Notes under the pieces: generated by a model | What the model was told of the DNA's origin: nothing | Database searches by the model: none | Seen by the model: the letters and a program-made list of their open reading frames with translations, nothing else | Made by a program: the position numbers and the translations under genes | Shown: positions 14,528-22,996 of the stretch, one piece after another | Position numbering within the stretch: position 1 is the stretch's first letter | Layout: every line of letters starts with the position of its first letter | Assembly (NCBI GenBank): GCA_028679325.1 | Contig: JAJRBS010000171.1 | Span: 1 to 48,777, forward strand | DNA from: Methanoregulaceae archaeon | GTDB lineage: Archaea > Halobacteriota > Methanomicrobia > Methanomicrobiales > Methanospirillaceae | DNA: 48,777 nucleotides | Direction: 5' to 3'

Positions 14528-15391
14528 TCAGGAGCTCTGGCCGGCAATGAGCACAGGTCTCTTCGCCCGTTTCGCCACCATGTATGCCGTGCTCCCGAGG
14601 ACCATCTCCCGGACGCGGCCATGCCCGTGCCTCCCCATGACGATCAACGAGACATCTTCATTCTCGGCTAGATGGATGATCTCATCTGTCGGGCTTCCCA
14701 GGTGCACCACAACCTCTGCCTCTTTCCCGGCCCTCTTCAAGCCTTCGGCGATTGCCTCCAGCCGGTGCTGTGCAGTCTCCATCGAGATGTCGATCTCCTC
14801 TTTTGTCTCCCCGCGGGTGACGACGTGCAGGAGGATCACCTTCCCCAGACCTTCGAGACCTTCAAGGATCGGCACGACCGCTGAGGCGTGATCTGAAAAA
14901 TCTGTCGGGAAGAGGATTTTTGAAAATATCCCTGGGCACAATTTCTCATATTTCGGCCCCTTGGGCAACTCCACCACCCGGTTCCGGATGATCAGGACAC
15001 CTCCCCTGGTCCCCTGCAATACCCCCTTTGAGACACTTCCGAGGAGTACCCTGCTGACGAGCCCTTTTCCCCTGGCGCCGGTGACAATGAGGGAAACCTC
15101 CTCCTCTTTTGCTACCCTTACAATGGTCTCTGCAACATCTCCTGTGGTGATGACCTCTACCCGGACCCGTGAGTCGATCCCGGACAGAAGGAGATGTTTC
15201 TTCTGATTTTCAAGTTCTTTCTCGGAGTCTTTGATGGCGTTATCAAAAACCCACCCTCTCTTGGAGGGGTGGGTGGCATCGACGACATTGAGAAGGATCA
15301 CCTCATGTACACCAGGCATTTCGGAGACACATTCCAGACTGGCAGAAGAATAGGGGGAGAGGTCCGTGGCAAACAACACCTTTGAGAACAT
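14528..15391 (-). CDS. tandem universal stress protein (two UspA domains)
   Basis: A 287-residue cytosolic protein of two consecutive Usp domains. Each starts with a K-x-L-F-A/P-T-D-L/F-S motif (FSKVLFATDLS and FSKILFPTDFS) and ends with an ATP-binding G-x-x-G-x(9)-G-S/T motif (GARGKGLVSRVLLGS and GRHGHGRVREMVLGS). ATP binding is therefore expected in both. The start at 15391 puts the first domain at the N-terminus; an in-frame ATG at 15409 is an alternative. A paralogue of the same layout is at 33154-34020, on the other side of the two ATPase operons. Confidence 0.9.
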   Translation of the reverse strand: MFSKVLFATDLSPYSSASLECVSEMPGVHEVILLNVVDATHPSKRGWVFDNAIKDSEKELENQKKHLLLSGIDSRVRVEVITTGDVAETIVRVAKEEEVSLIVTGARGKGLVSRVLLGSVSKGVLQGTRGGVLIIRNRVVELPKGPKYEKLCPGIFSKILFPTDFSDHASAVVPILEGLEGLGKVILLHVVTRGETKEEIDISMETAQHRLEAIAEGLKRAGKEAEVVVHLGSPTDEIIHLAENEDVSLIVMGRHGHGRVREMVLGSTAYMVAKRAKRPVLIAGQSS

Positions 15392-15589
15392 GCGGCAACC
15401 TGATGACATATCTGCATCTCTTGAATTCAAATTTGTCCTCTTTTCCCGGAAAGGAAAAATACAGAGTGAAGATAAAAAATTTCATGATTAATCATTACAA
15501 AAATTAAAAGCAGTATTTTTTAAAACAGAGCAATTATTGAGTATATTTTGAGAAAAATCCGTCCTTTACGGGTTTCTGCCATCAATGTT

Positions 15590-15598
15590 TTTTTATAG
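15590..15598 (+). promoter_or_regulatory. TATA-like box of the 107-residue unknown gene
   Basis: TTTTTATAG at 15590-15598 lies in a very AT-rich 200-bp stretch about 48 bp before the ATG at 15646. Archaeal spacing would place transcription start near 15622. Confidence 0.45.
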
Positions 15599-15645
15599 GG
15601 GGAACGACAATTGTCCAATGCCTGTAAAGGCGGATGGAATTCGGC

Positions 15646-15969
15646 ATGCCAGAGGTCTCGAAGGCGGAAATCGGTCGGCGCTATTACAAGATGCAGAAGG
15701 ATAAAGGCGTGGAAAAGGCTATGGCCAAAGTGCGACGGAGTATGGGTGCTGACTGGCAGCTCTATACGCATGATGATATCGAGGCCCTCAAGTATATCCT
15801 GGGTCAGTCGTGGGTTTACATCGATCGCGATGCCTGGGAGAAGATCTCCTTCTCCCAGATGACCATGACCGACGTTGGTGCTCTTATCACCGCAGGAAAG
15901 GACGCTCTCAATAAGAAGGTCAGCGAAGAAACAGCAGTCGAGACAGGTAAAAAGATCCTCTTAGCGTAA
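15646..15969 (+). CDS. uncharacterised 107-residue protein, paralogue of the ATPase-operon protein at 16474
   Basis: I do not recognise the family. The protein is soluble, charged and mostly helical in appearance. It aligns along nearly its whole length with the 109-residue protein encoded at 16474-16803: both start MPEV, then share GRR, K/R-x-D-K/R-x-V-E-x-A-M, K-V/I-RR, G-x-DW-x-LY, DIE, K-Y/F-ILG, WV-Y/F, W-E-x-x-SF and IGKD/AGKD. The start at 15646 was chosen because it reproduces the MPEV N-terminus of the paralogue. The partner copy overlaps the end of the A1A0 atpD gene, which suggests a link to the ATP synthase (inference). No cysteines or catalytic motifs stand out. Confidence 0.8.
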   Translation: MPEVSKAEIGRRYYKMQKDKGVEKAMAKVRRSMGADWQLYTHDDIEALKYILGQSWVYIDRDAWEKISFSQMTMTDVGALITAGKDALNKKVSEETAVETGKKILLA

Positions 15970-15983
15970 AATCAATGCAATTT

Positions 15984-16132
15984 TTTTCCTGATAGTCGTC
16001 AGAAATTACATACATCTAGGTATATTTACTCTATGGTTCCCGCATTTGCCGGGCATATCCGGGCACATTAATTTTCCTGGTAGTCGTCAGAAATACATTC
16101 ATTCACTCTGTGGTTCCTGCATCTGCCGGGCA
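15984..16132. repeat. imperfect tandem direct repeat
   Basis: Copy 1 (15984-16055) and copy 2 (16072-16132) both start TTTTCCTG-R-TAGTCGTCAG, share ACTCT-R-TGGTTCC and end GCCGGGCA. Copy 2 lacks about 11 bases in the middle. The pair lies just after the stop of the 107-residue gene and just before a small ORF. Confidence 0.75.
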
Positions 16133-16163
16133 AATCTTTAAAATACTTTGATGGTTACGTCCC

Positions 16164-16337
16164 ATGGATGCCGATTCATTCAGGGTCGTGCATGTCAGGA
16201 TCGTGACCATGAGAACCTATGAGAATACAAAAAACCTCCTCGTCACAATGCGGAACGGAAAAGGACACAGGACAAGGGATATTGAACGACTGGTGGATAT
16301 CTTCGAGAGAATGAACAGGAGAGGGAAGAGGGACTGA
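16164..16337 (+). CDS. small basic protein (57 residues), tentative
   Basis: An ATG at 16164 opens 57 codons ending in TGA at 16335-16337. The product is strongly basic (many Arg/Lys; ends RMNRRGKRD) and has the look of a compact nucleic-acid-binding peptide, with a plausible helix RDIERLVDIFERMNRR. A TATA-like TTTAAAATA (16137-16145) lies about 22 bp upstream, the right spacing for a leaderless archaeal mRNA. I know of no family match. It could be a chance reading frame. Confidence 0.45.
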   Translation: MDADSFRVVHVRIVTMRTYENTKNLLVTMRNGKGHRTRDIERLVDIFERMNRRGKRD

Positions 16338-16473
16338 CGAAATCTTCTCCTGGTTTTTGCGTTTTCTCTTGAGACCTGGATCACTGGTCGTCCAGCCCTG
16401 TCAAGCCCGGGTTCTTCACATTCCGGATGCCCTCGGGTAACGCCCCGGAACCTCATCCCTTCCGCCGTATCTT

Positions 16474-16803
16474 TCAGGAGACTTTTTTCAATATTTCCTT
16501 CGCCCGGCCAACCCCCTCTCCCTCCAGCCGGTCATCTCTCTTGATATCCTTTCCTATCCGGATGAGACCATCGATGTCAGCCCTTGAGAGCCGGGTAAAA
16601 GAGCACTGTTCCCAGTCCTGCCGGACCATGAATACCCAGCACTCCCCAAGGATGAATTTGACCATCTCTATGTCGAGTGCCGAGTAAAGTTTCCAGTCCT
16701 GCCCAAGGTTCCTCCGGATCTTTTCCATTGCCGATTCCACGGCACGGTCCCTGTGGACCTGGAAGATCCTCCGTCCCCGTTCCTCATCGGTCACTTCAGG
16801 CAT
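16474..16803 (-). CDS. uncharacterised 109-residue protein at the end of the A1A0 ATP synthase operon
   Basis: Family not recognised. The ATG (16803) overlaps the end of atpD by 8 bases, so it is almost certainly translated with the ATP synthase genes. The protein is charged, soluble, with the block GQDWKLYSALDIEMVKFILG in the middle and a Lys-rich C-terminus. It is a full-length paralogue of the protein at 15646-15969. Position suggests an accessory or regulatory factor of the ATP synthase, or a factor for its assembly; this is inference from operon membership only. Confidence 0.85.
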   Translation of the reverse strand: MPEVTDEERGRRIFQVHRDRAVESAMEKIRRNLGQDWKLYSALDIEMVKFILGECWVFMVRQDWEQCSFTRLSRADIDGLIRIGKDIKRDDRLEGEGVGRAKEILKKVS

Positions 16804-17455
16804 AGGAACCTGCCGTTTCAGTTTTTTTCTTCTTTCGCTCGATGATCTTTTTCACCTTCTTCAGGCGGTAAAGATCTTCGCGGTCACGTTCATCGATGGT
16901 GATCTCGATGTACTTCGCCTGCCTCCGGAGCTCAGGGATGAGAATCTGTTCGAGGGCGTTCACTCTCCTCCGGGTCATCTGGATCTCGTTTCCCACCCTC
17001 CGGAGCGCGGTCTCGGTCTCGGCGAGGGAGATGATGAGGTCCAGTTCAGCCTCGAATTTTTCAGCCGTCTCGTCTATCCGGCCGCTGACCCCGAGGATGC
17101 TGTATCCGCGTTCAAAGAGACTCTTCACAAACCTCCTCTTCTCGATGATCGGAACCGGCACCCCCATGATATTCTTTCCCTTGATATCAAGGGTTATACC
17201 CTGTCTTGTCGCAAAGGAGGCAGATTTGAGGGTCACGGGATCATCGATGGCCATGGCGATCAGGAGGCTGTGCTGGGCGGCATTCGAGAGCTTCTCGAGC
17301 TGGTCCCGGGACATCGAGACGGTCTCCATGATATGAAAAAATTCCCGGATGAGGGCGTCCATTTTCTCCCGTAAGAGATCCCGCCCCTGCTCGGCCAGTT
17401 TTATCTGGGCATTCTTCTTGATAAGTTCCATCCGGGTGGGATTGATCTGCTCCAT
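16796..17455 (-). CDS. atpD: A1A0 ATP synthase subunit D (central stalk)
   Basis: The 219-residue subunit D forms the coiled-coil rotor shaft turning inside the A3B3 head. The N-terminal segment NPTRMELIKKNAQIKLAEQGRDLL and the C-terminal helix with RRVNALEQILIP are diagnostic of the D/Vma8 family. The tail is lysine rich (IIERKKKKTETAG). It lies 4 bp after atpB and overlaps the downstream 109-residue gene. Confidence 0.95.
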   Translation of the reverse strand: MEQINPTRMELIKKNAQIKLAEQGRDLLREKMDALIREFFHIMETVSMSRDQLEKLSNAAQHSLLIAMAIDDPVTLKSASFATRQGITLDIKGKNIMGVPVPIIEKRRFVKSLFERGYSILGVSGRIDETAEKFEAELDLIISLAETETALRRVGNEIQMTRRRVNALEQILIPELRRQAKYIEITIDERDREDLYRLKKVKKIIERKKKKTETAGSYA

Positions 17456-17459
17456 TCCT

Positions 17460-18857
17460 TTACTCCTTGCGGTGGGTGGGGTGATACTTCTGGATATAGT
17501 CCCGTTTGATCCTCTTCAATTCATCCTCGGGAAGGGTGGCAAACAGGTGCCATCCGATGTCAAGGGTCTGGCTGATGGTCCGGTTCTCGTCACCCTGGGT
17601 GATGAACTGCCTTTCGAAATCATCGGCAAATTTCAGGTACTTCTTATCGAGCTCGGTCAGTGCTTCCTCCCCGACTATGGCGACGAGCCTTCTTAAGTCT
17701 CTTCCATAAGCATACGAGGCGTAGAGCTGGTCGGCCACATTGCGGTGATCTTCCCGGGTCTTCCCGGGGCCGATACCCAGATTCATGAGACGTGAGAGGC
17801 AGGGGAGGGCGTCGACCGGAGGATCGGCACCGCGACGGAAGAGGTCCCGGGAAAGGACGATCTGTCCTTCCGTGATGTAGCCGGTGAGATCCGGTACCGG
17901 GTGGGTGATGTCATCATCAGGCATGGTCAGGATGGGGATCTGTGTGATGGATCCCTTACTTCCCTTGACCCTCCCTGCACGTTCGTAGATGGAGGCCAGG
18001 TCGGTGTACATGTATCCCGGATAGCCCCTCCTCCCCGGGACTTCTTCCCGGGCAGTGGAGATCTCACGAAGTGCCTCGCAATAGTTGATCATGTCGGTCA
18101 GGATGACCAGCACGTGGAGGTCGTGGGTATATGCCAGGAACTCCGCCGTGGTCAGTGCGACCCGGGGGGTAGCGATCCGCTCGATTGTCGGATCGTCGGC
18201 AAGGTTCATGAAGAAGACCACCCGTTCCAGAGCGCCGGTCCTCTCGAAATCCTTCATGAAGAACGAGGCTTCTTTATAGGTGATTCCCATGGCGACAAAG
18301 ACCACAGCAAACTTCTCCTCCTCACCGAGCACCCGGGCCTGGCGGGCGATCTGGGCCGCCAGCTTGTTGGCCGGGAGCCCGGCACCTGAGAAGATGGGGA
18401 GCTTCTGACCCCGTACCAGCGTGTTAAGGCCGTCTATGGTTGACATCCCGGTCTGGATGAAATCCGCCGGAGTGTCCCGGGCGGAAGGATTGATGGGCAT
18501 ACCATGGATGTCAAGGTTCGCCTCTTCCATGATCTCCGGGCCTTTGTCCCGTATCTTGCCCACGCCATCAAAGATACGGCCCAGCATGTCGACAGAGACA
18601 CGTATTCTCGGAGGCTCCCCCGTAAACCGGACCCGTGTCTTCAGGGTATCGATGCCGCTTGTGCCCTCGTATACCTGGACGACAGCCATATCCTTCGAGA
18701 TGTCGAGGACCTGCCCTGTCCTCTCATCGCCGTTCGGCGTAACGATCCGGACGACCTCACCGTAGGAGACCCCTTTCACGTTCTGGACAAATATCAGCGG
18801 GCCTGAGACATACCCGACGGTCCTGGACTCCTTGGAATACAGCGGTGTTCCGGTCAT
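17460..18857 (-). CDS. atpB: A1A0 ATP synthase subunit B
   Basis: The 465-residue non-catalytic nucleotide-binding subunit of the head. It has the beta-barrel N-terminus (SGPLIFVQNVKGVSYGEVV), the degenerate P-loop region PIFSGAGLPANKLAAQIARQ typical of B, and the GRRGYPGYMYTDLA signature. It overlaps the atpA stop by 4 bases. Confidence 0.97.
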   Translation of the reverse strand: MTGTPLYSKESRTVGYVSGPLIFVQNVKGVSYGEVVRIVTPNGDERTGQVLDISKDMAVVQVYEGTSGIDTLKTRVRFTGEPPRIRVSVDMLGRIFDGVGKIRDKGPEIMEEANLDIHGMPINPSARDTPADFIQTGMSTIDGLNTLVRGQKLPIFSGAGLPANKLAAQIARQARVLGEEEKFAVVFVAMGITYKEASFFMKDFERTGALERVVFFMNLADDPTIERIATPRVALTTAEFLAYTHDLHVLVILTDMINYCEALREISTAREEVPGRRGYPGYMYTDLASIYERAGRVKGSKGSITQIPILTMPDDDITHPVPDLTGYITEGQIVLSRDLFRRGADPPVDALPCLSRLMNLGIGPGKTREDHRNVADQLYASYAYGRDLRRLVAIVGEEALTELDKKYLKFADDFERQFITQGDENRTISQTLDIGWHLFATLPEDELKRIKRDYIQKYHPTHRKE

Positions 18858-20590
18858 TCTCCCTCGAGCCCCCTGAGTTCATCGTTGATATGGGAGACCA
18901 GCCCCTTGATCTGCTCCACATCGGTAAGTTCTTTCATTCGCCCGATCTCTGCCTTGACGGGGATCTTCAGGATTTTCGTGAGGGGTACACCCCGTCCCAT
19001 GGCCTGGTTCACACGTTCGTAGAATGCGATGATGACCTTCAGCATCCAGTATTGCTTGTCGAGCGGGCAGAACGAATCGACCTCGTGATAGGCGCTCTGC
19101 TGGAGGAAATCCTCGCGTATCATCCGGGTTACCTCAAGGATTGCCTTCTCGCTCTCCGGCAGTGCATCAGGTCCGACAAGCTGCACGATCTCCTGGAGCT
19201 CGACCTCCTTCTGGAGGAGGTACATGGTCTGTGCCCGAAGATCCTTCCAATCCGCAAAACCGGTCTTTTCATACCACTCCCTCACCTGCTCAAGGTAGAG
19301 TGAATAGCTCTTGATCCAGTTCACGGACGGGAAATGGCGCCGGTAAGCGAGGCTCGTGTCAAGCGCCCAGAAGGTGCCGGTTATCCTGAGGGTATTCTGG
19401 GTGATTGGTTCTGAGAAGTCGCCGCCGGGAGGCGAGACAGCGCCGACAACGGTGATAGAACCCAGCCGTTCCCCGGAACCAAGGCAGACGACACGGCCTG
19501 CCCTCTCATAGAATGCAGCGAGCCTCGTTGCCAGGTAGGCGGGATAGCCCTCTTCGCCCGGCATCTCCTCGAGCCGCCCGGAAACCTCGCGGAGCGCCTC
19601 ACCCCAGCGCGAGGTGGAGTCTGCCATCAGGGCAACGTCATAGCCCATATCGCGGTAATATTCTGCCAGAGTGATGCCCGTGTAGATCGACGCCTCGCGG
19701 GCAGCGACAGGCATATTGGAGGTGTTTGCGATCAGGATGGTCCTCTGGATAAGGGGAAGGTTGGTCCGGGGATCCAGCAGTTCGGGGAATTCGGTCAGGA
19801 CATCGGTCATCTCGTTCCCGCGTTCACCGCACCCGATATAGACCACGATCTGGGTATCGGACCACTTGGCAAGGGTCTGTTCGGCAACGGTCTTTCCTGT
19901 TCCAAAACCTCCCGGTATCATCGCCGTCCCCCCCTTGGTTACCGGGAAGAGGGTATCAAAGACCCTCTGGCCGGTGGCAAGGAGAGTATCAGGGTCCATC
20001 TTCCGGGTATATGGCCTCCCTTTCCGAACAGGCCACGTCTGCATCAGGGAAATTTCTGTACCGTCTTCGAGCCGGGCGATGGTATCATCCACCTTGAACT
20101 TCCCTTCGAAGATCTCGCGGATAGTGCCGGAAACGAGCGGGGGGACCATGACCCGGTGCTCGATATGGTACTCGGTAACGGTTCCGATAACATCGCCCCC
20201 GGTTACCTGGTCACCTTTCCGGGCCCGGGGGAGAAACTCCCAGGAACGCTCTCTTGAGAGCCCGGGCAGCGAGATGCCCCGCGTGATGAAATTTCCGCTC
20301 TTCTCTGCCAGGAGGGGGAGGGGGCGCTGGATGCCATCGTAAATAGACGAGAGGAGACCCGGGCCCAGTTCCACCGACAGGGGAAGCCCGGTGTTTACCA
20401 CCTTCTCCCCCACCTTCAGGCCTGTGGTATCCTCATAGACCTGGATGACCGCCTGGTCGCCATCGAGCCGGATAATTTCGCCGTTCAGCTCCTGTTCACC
20501 AACCTTCACCACATCATACATCTGGGATCCCCGGAGCCTTTCAGAAAGGACCACGGGGCCAGAAATCCTTGAAACAACGCCGCTGATCAT
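18854..20590 (-). CDS. atpA: A1A0 ATP synthase catalytic subunit A
   Basis: The 578-residue catalytic subunit. The P-loop reads PGGFGTGKTVAEQ, differing from the common GPFGSGKT by GGFGTGKT. The family's inserted domain (about residues 110-190), the GCGERGNEM, SNMPVAAREASIYTG and DSTSRWGEALREVSGRLEEMPGEEGYPAYLA motifs are present. It follows atpF by 5 bp and is coupled to atpB. Confidence 0.97.
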   Translation of the reverse strand: MISGVVSRISGPVVLSERLRGSQMYDVVKVGEQELNGEIIRLDGDQAVIQVYEDTTGLKVGEKVVNTGLPLSVELGPGLLSSIYDGIQRPLPLLAEKSGNFITRGISLPGLSRERSWEFLPRARKGDQVTGGDVIGTVTEYHIEHRVMVPPLVSGTIREIFEGKFKVDDTIARLEDGTEISLMQTWPVRKGRPYTRKMDPDTLLATGQRVFDTLFPVTKGGTAMIPGGFGTGKTVAEQTLAKWSDTQIVVYIGCGERGNEMTDVLTEFPELLDPRTNLPLIQRTILIANTSNMPVAAREASIYTGITLAEYYRDMGYDVALMADSTSRWGEALREVSGRLEEMPGEEGYPAYLATRLAAFYERAGRVVCLGSGERLGSITVVGAVSPPGGDFSEPITQNTLRITGTFWALDTSLAYRRHFPSVNWIKSYSLYLEQVREWYEKTGFADWKDLRAQTMYLLQKEVELQEIVQLVGPDALPESEKAILEVTRMIREDFLQQSAYHEVDSFCPLDKQYWMLKVIIAFYERVNQAMGRGVPLTKILKIPVKAEIGRMKELTDVEQIKGLVSHINDELRGLEGE

Positions 20591-20595
20591 GGTTA

Positions 20596-20916
20596 CTACT
20601 TCCGAAGCACGATGTTGTACCCGATTGCCCGCCGGAGAAGTTTTTCTATGTAACTGGTCCTGTCGAGCTTCCTTGACCCTGCGGGTATGGGGATGATGAT
20701 CGGCCGGTATGACTTCTCAATCTTCTCCAGTGTTTTCTCATCGAGGAGCGCCATGTAGTCCTCGTTCATCGCAATAATGCCGGTATCATCCCTGGCAAGC
20801 AGGGAGGGCAGCAGCGCTGCTGCCTCACCGGGGTCCGGTATCTCCATGACCTCCACCCCGGCCAGGCGGAATCCCGGCGCTGTGTCAGGGTCAGTGACGA
20901 TGATGAATTTATACAC
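20596..20916 (-). CDS. atpF: A1A0 ATP synthase subunit F
   Basis: The 106-residue central-stalk subunit F. It starts KFIIVTDPDTAPGFRLAGVEV, the standard alpha/beta fold opening of the family, and ends in a basic helix (IEKLLRRAIGYNIVLRK). It overlaps atpC by 8 bases. Confidence 0.94.
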   Translation of the reverse strand: MYKFIIVTDPDTAPGFRLAGVEVMEIPDPGEAAALLPSLLARDDTGIIAMNEDYMALLDEKTLEKIEKSYRPIIIPIPAGSRKLDRTSYIEKLLRRAIGYNIVLRK

Positions 20917-21961
20917 TGATCAGCGCCTCCCTGAGATCTTTTTCAGGAACCTCGGAGACAAGGCACCGGGCTATGACCCTGATATTGGTCACTTCTGCGT
21001 ACTTTGCCCACGTGTATGCTATGGCATAGGCGATCGAGAGCGGGTCACCAATGAAGTAGCCAATCCCTTTCCTGACAAGATACCTGTCCAGTTCCTTTTC
21101 AAAGGCCGAGATCTTCTGCGCCGAGACATATTCGGGGGGAACCTGCGTCAGGAACTGGTAGCTCGTGTGTTCGAGGTGTTTCAGGGCCCCCTCGAGAGTT
21201 CCGCCCTTCATCATGGAGAGGAGGGTGGCCAGGCCAAGTTCACTGCTCCCTTCGAGGAGATACCGTTTTGCATCTTCGCGATCTATCTGGTCCCGGAGCA
21301 CCCGGAATACGGTCCGGAGATTGCTGATATCGATCTCTGTGATGACCATATCCCTGATGACCCGGTGGTCCTCTGTCTCTCCCCCCTTCAGGGTCGCCAG
21401 GGCATACTGGTAGTAATACGTATCGATGGCGTATTCGAGCACCAGCATATCCCGGGTATCGGAATACTCCTTGAAAGCCTTCGTCAGCGGGCGGGAATAG
21501 ACGATGCCCCAGGTGGCAAGCAGGTCGATGACTGACTTGACATCCGGCTGTTTGACAAGCTCGGTGAGCGCCGCTTCATCAAGCTCCCCGGCCGGGATCG
21601 TGCAGTCGAGTATCTCGCCGGGCGTGGCGTGAATTCTCTTCCCCCGGAGGATGGTCTTGATATTCTGGACATCATACCGGTTGAGGGTGATGGCAAGGAG
21701 ATTCTCCTCTTCTTCTCCGGATGTAAAACTGAGGAGGTTCCTGAATGCCCTGACAAGATCTTTCCGGAGAGCGTACTCAATGCGGGTGACGCCGGAGTAC
21801 TGGACTCCTGCCCTCTCCAGTTCTTCCCGGTACGGCGTTTTCTCGAGTTCGGTGATGAGAGCGTCAATATCATGCTTGTTGATCAACTGGTCCAGCTGGC
21901 GGCGATCGAGAAGGCGGCTCTTCATGGCCCGGATCCGGGAGTTCACGTATGCATATTCCAT
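20909..21961 (-). CDS. atpC: A1A0 ATP synthase subunit C
   Basis: The 350-residue funnel-shaped subunit C joins the rotor shaft to the c-ring. The N-terminus EYAYVNSRIRAMKSRLL and the ENLLAITLNRYDVQNIKTILRGK segment are typical. The ATG at 21961 is preferred (one base after the atpE stop) to a longer reading that would overlap atpE. Confidence 0.94.
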   Translation of the reverse strand: MEYAYVNSRIRAMKSRLLDRRQLDQLINKHDIDALITELEKTPYREELERAGVQYSGVTRIEYALRKDLVRAFRNLLSFTSGEEEENLLAITLNRYDVQNIKTILRGKRIHATPGEILDCTIPAGELDEAALTELVKQPDVKSVIDLLATWGIVYSRPLTKAFKEYSDTRDMLVLEYAIDTYYYQYALATLKGGETEDHRVIRDMVITEIDISNLRTVFRVLRDQIDREDAKRYLLEGSSELGLATLLSMMKGGTLEGALKHLEHTSYQFLTQVPPEYVSAQKISAFEKELDRYLVRKGIGYFIGDPLSIAYAIAYTWAKYAEVTNIRVIARCLVSEVPEKDLREALISV

Positions 21962-21962
21962 G

Positions 21963-22547
21963 TCAGTCACCGAACAGGATAGCAACAATGTCAGGCCTGT
22001 AGACTTCTCCGGCCTTCTTCAGGCGGGATTCGATGGTATTGACGATTGTGAAACGCTCGTCACGGGTGTTTGCGCTCAACCCGCCGGCAGAGACCAGGTC
22101 GGGTATCACATCATAGTTTAAGGACCTCTCGAGAAGGAGCTCCCTGCAGAGGAGTGAATCCCTCGGATCGATATGCAGAATGACATCTTTCTCTCCGAGT
22201 TCAGAGACGACTTCACCGAGCATTCTATTGAATCCTGTCCTGTACCCCGGTTGTTCCCGTATGGCGGCCAGTCTTCTCTCCGCTTCGTCAAGCGCGGCCT
22301 GGAAGATCTCGTTTTTCATCTTCAGGATCTCCCGCTGGTTCTCTTTCCGTATGGAAGAGAGGAGCCGGTTCCGCTGAAGCTCGACTTCTGCAACCGCCTT
22401 GTCATGGTGACGCTTCCGGATAGACCCGCCCCTGCTCTGGGCCTCCCGGATGATCTCATCTGCTTCGGCCTTTGAGCGTTCCTGGATCTCATGGAGACGT
22501 TCCTGGGCGCTCACCTCAACGGAACCGATCAAGTCTTCAAGTGCCAT
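21963..22547 (-). CDS. atpE: A1A0 ATP synthase subunit E (peripheral stalk)
   Basis: The 194-residue peripheral-stalk subunit has an N-terminal coiled coil (residues about 10-100, rich in E/R/K/A) and a globular C-terminus with LGEKDVILHIDPRD and a late Gly-rich turn. It pairs with subunit H. It follows atpK by 30 bp. Confidence 0.93.
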   Translation of the reverse strand: MALEDLIGSVEVSAQERLHEIQERSKAEADEIIREAQSRGGSIRKRHHDKAVAEVELQRNRLLSSIRKENQREILKMKNEIFQAALDEAERRLAAIREQPGYRTGFNRMLGEVVSELGEKDVILHIDPRDSLLCRELLLERSLNYDVIPDLVSAGGLSANTRDERFTIVNTIESRLKKAGEVYRPDIVAILFGD

Positions 22548-22577
22548 GTCTTCACCAGCACCTTCAGATGCCTCGTC

Positions 22578-22796
22578 TCAGACGAGCATGATCATGATCA
22601 TAGTAGCGACGACAAAACCCAGAATGACGAGAGTTTCAGGGATCGCCACCATGATGATCATCAGCCCAAAGAGATCCGGTTTTTCCGCGATCGTCCCTGC
22701 TCCCGCCGCACCAATCTTTGACTGTGCAATACCGGTACCAAGCGCTCCAAGCCCGAATGCGATGCCTGCCCCAACGGGGATTCCCCAATCAACCAT
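22578..22796 (-). CDS. atpK: A1A0 ATP synthase rotor subunit K (c-type, one hairpin)
   Basis: A 72-residue proteolipid with two membrane helices, forming the c-ring. The ion-binding glutamate is E54 in AIPETLVILG, with T55 beside it; Q25 in GIAQSKIGA sits at the end of the first helix where Na+-binding rotors carry a glutamine. These residues would allow Na+ binding, but H+ or mixed coupling cannot be excluded from sequence. The gap before atpK (22797-22996) has no gene. Confidence 0.93.
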   Translation of the reverse strand: MVDWGIPVGAGIAFGLGALGTGIAQSKIGAAGAGTIAEKPDLFGLMIIMVAIPETLVILGFVVATMIMIMLV

Positions 22797-22996
22797 TCAC
22801 ATCAGTCTCCTGTAAAATTTCGCGCCGCCGGTATGTGCACAGGCGGCACACTCCATTTTGTTCTCCTGCCTTACAGAGGATATCACCTGACGGTTGTAAC
22901 CGCGGATACCCGGAATGACCCGTTCCTCGCTCATGTCTCAGGATTACATGACTCATTCCCTACCTTTTATCTGGAACTTAATCTCTCTGTCAGTCA

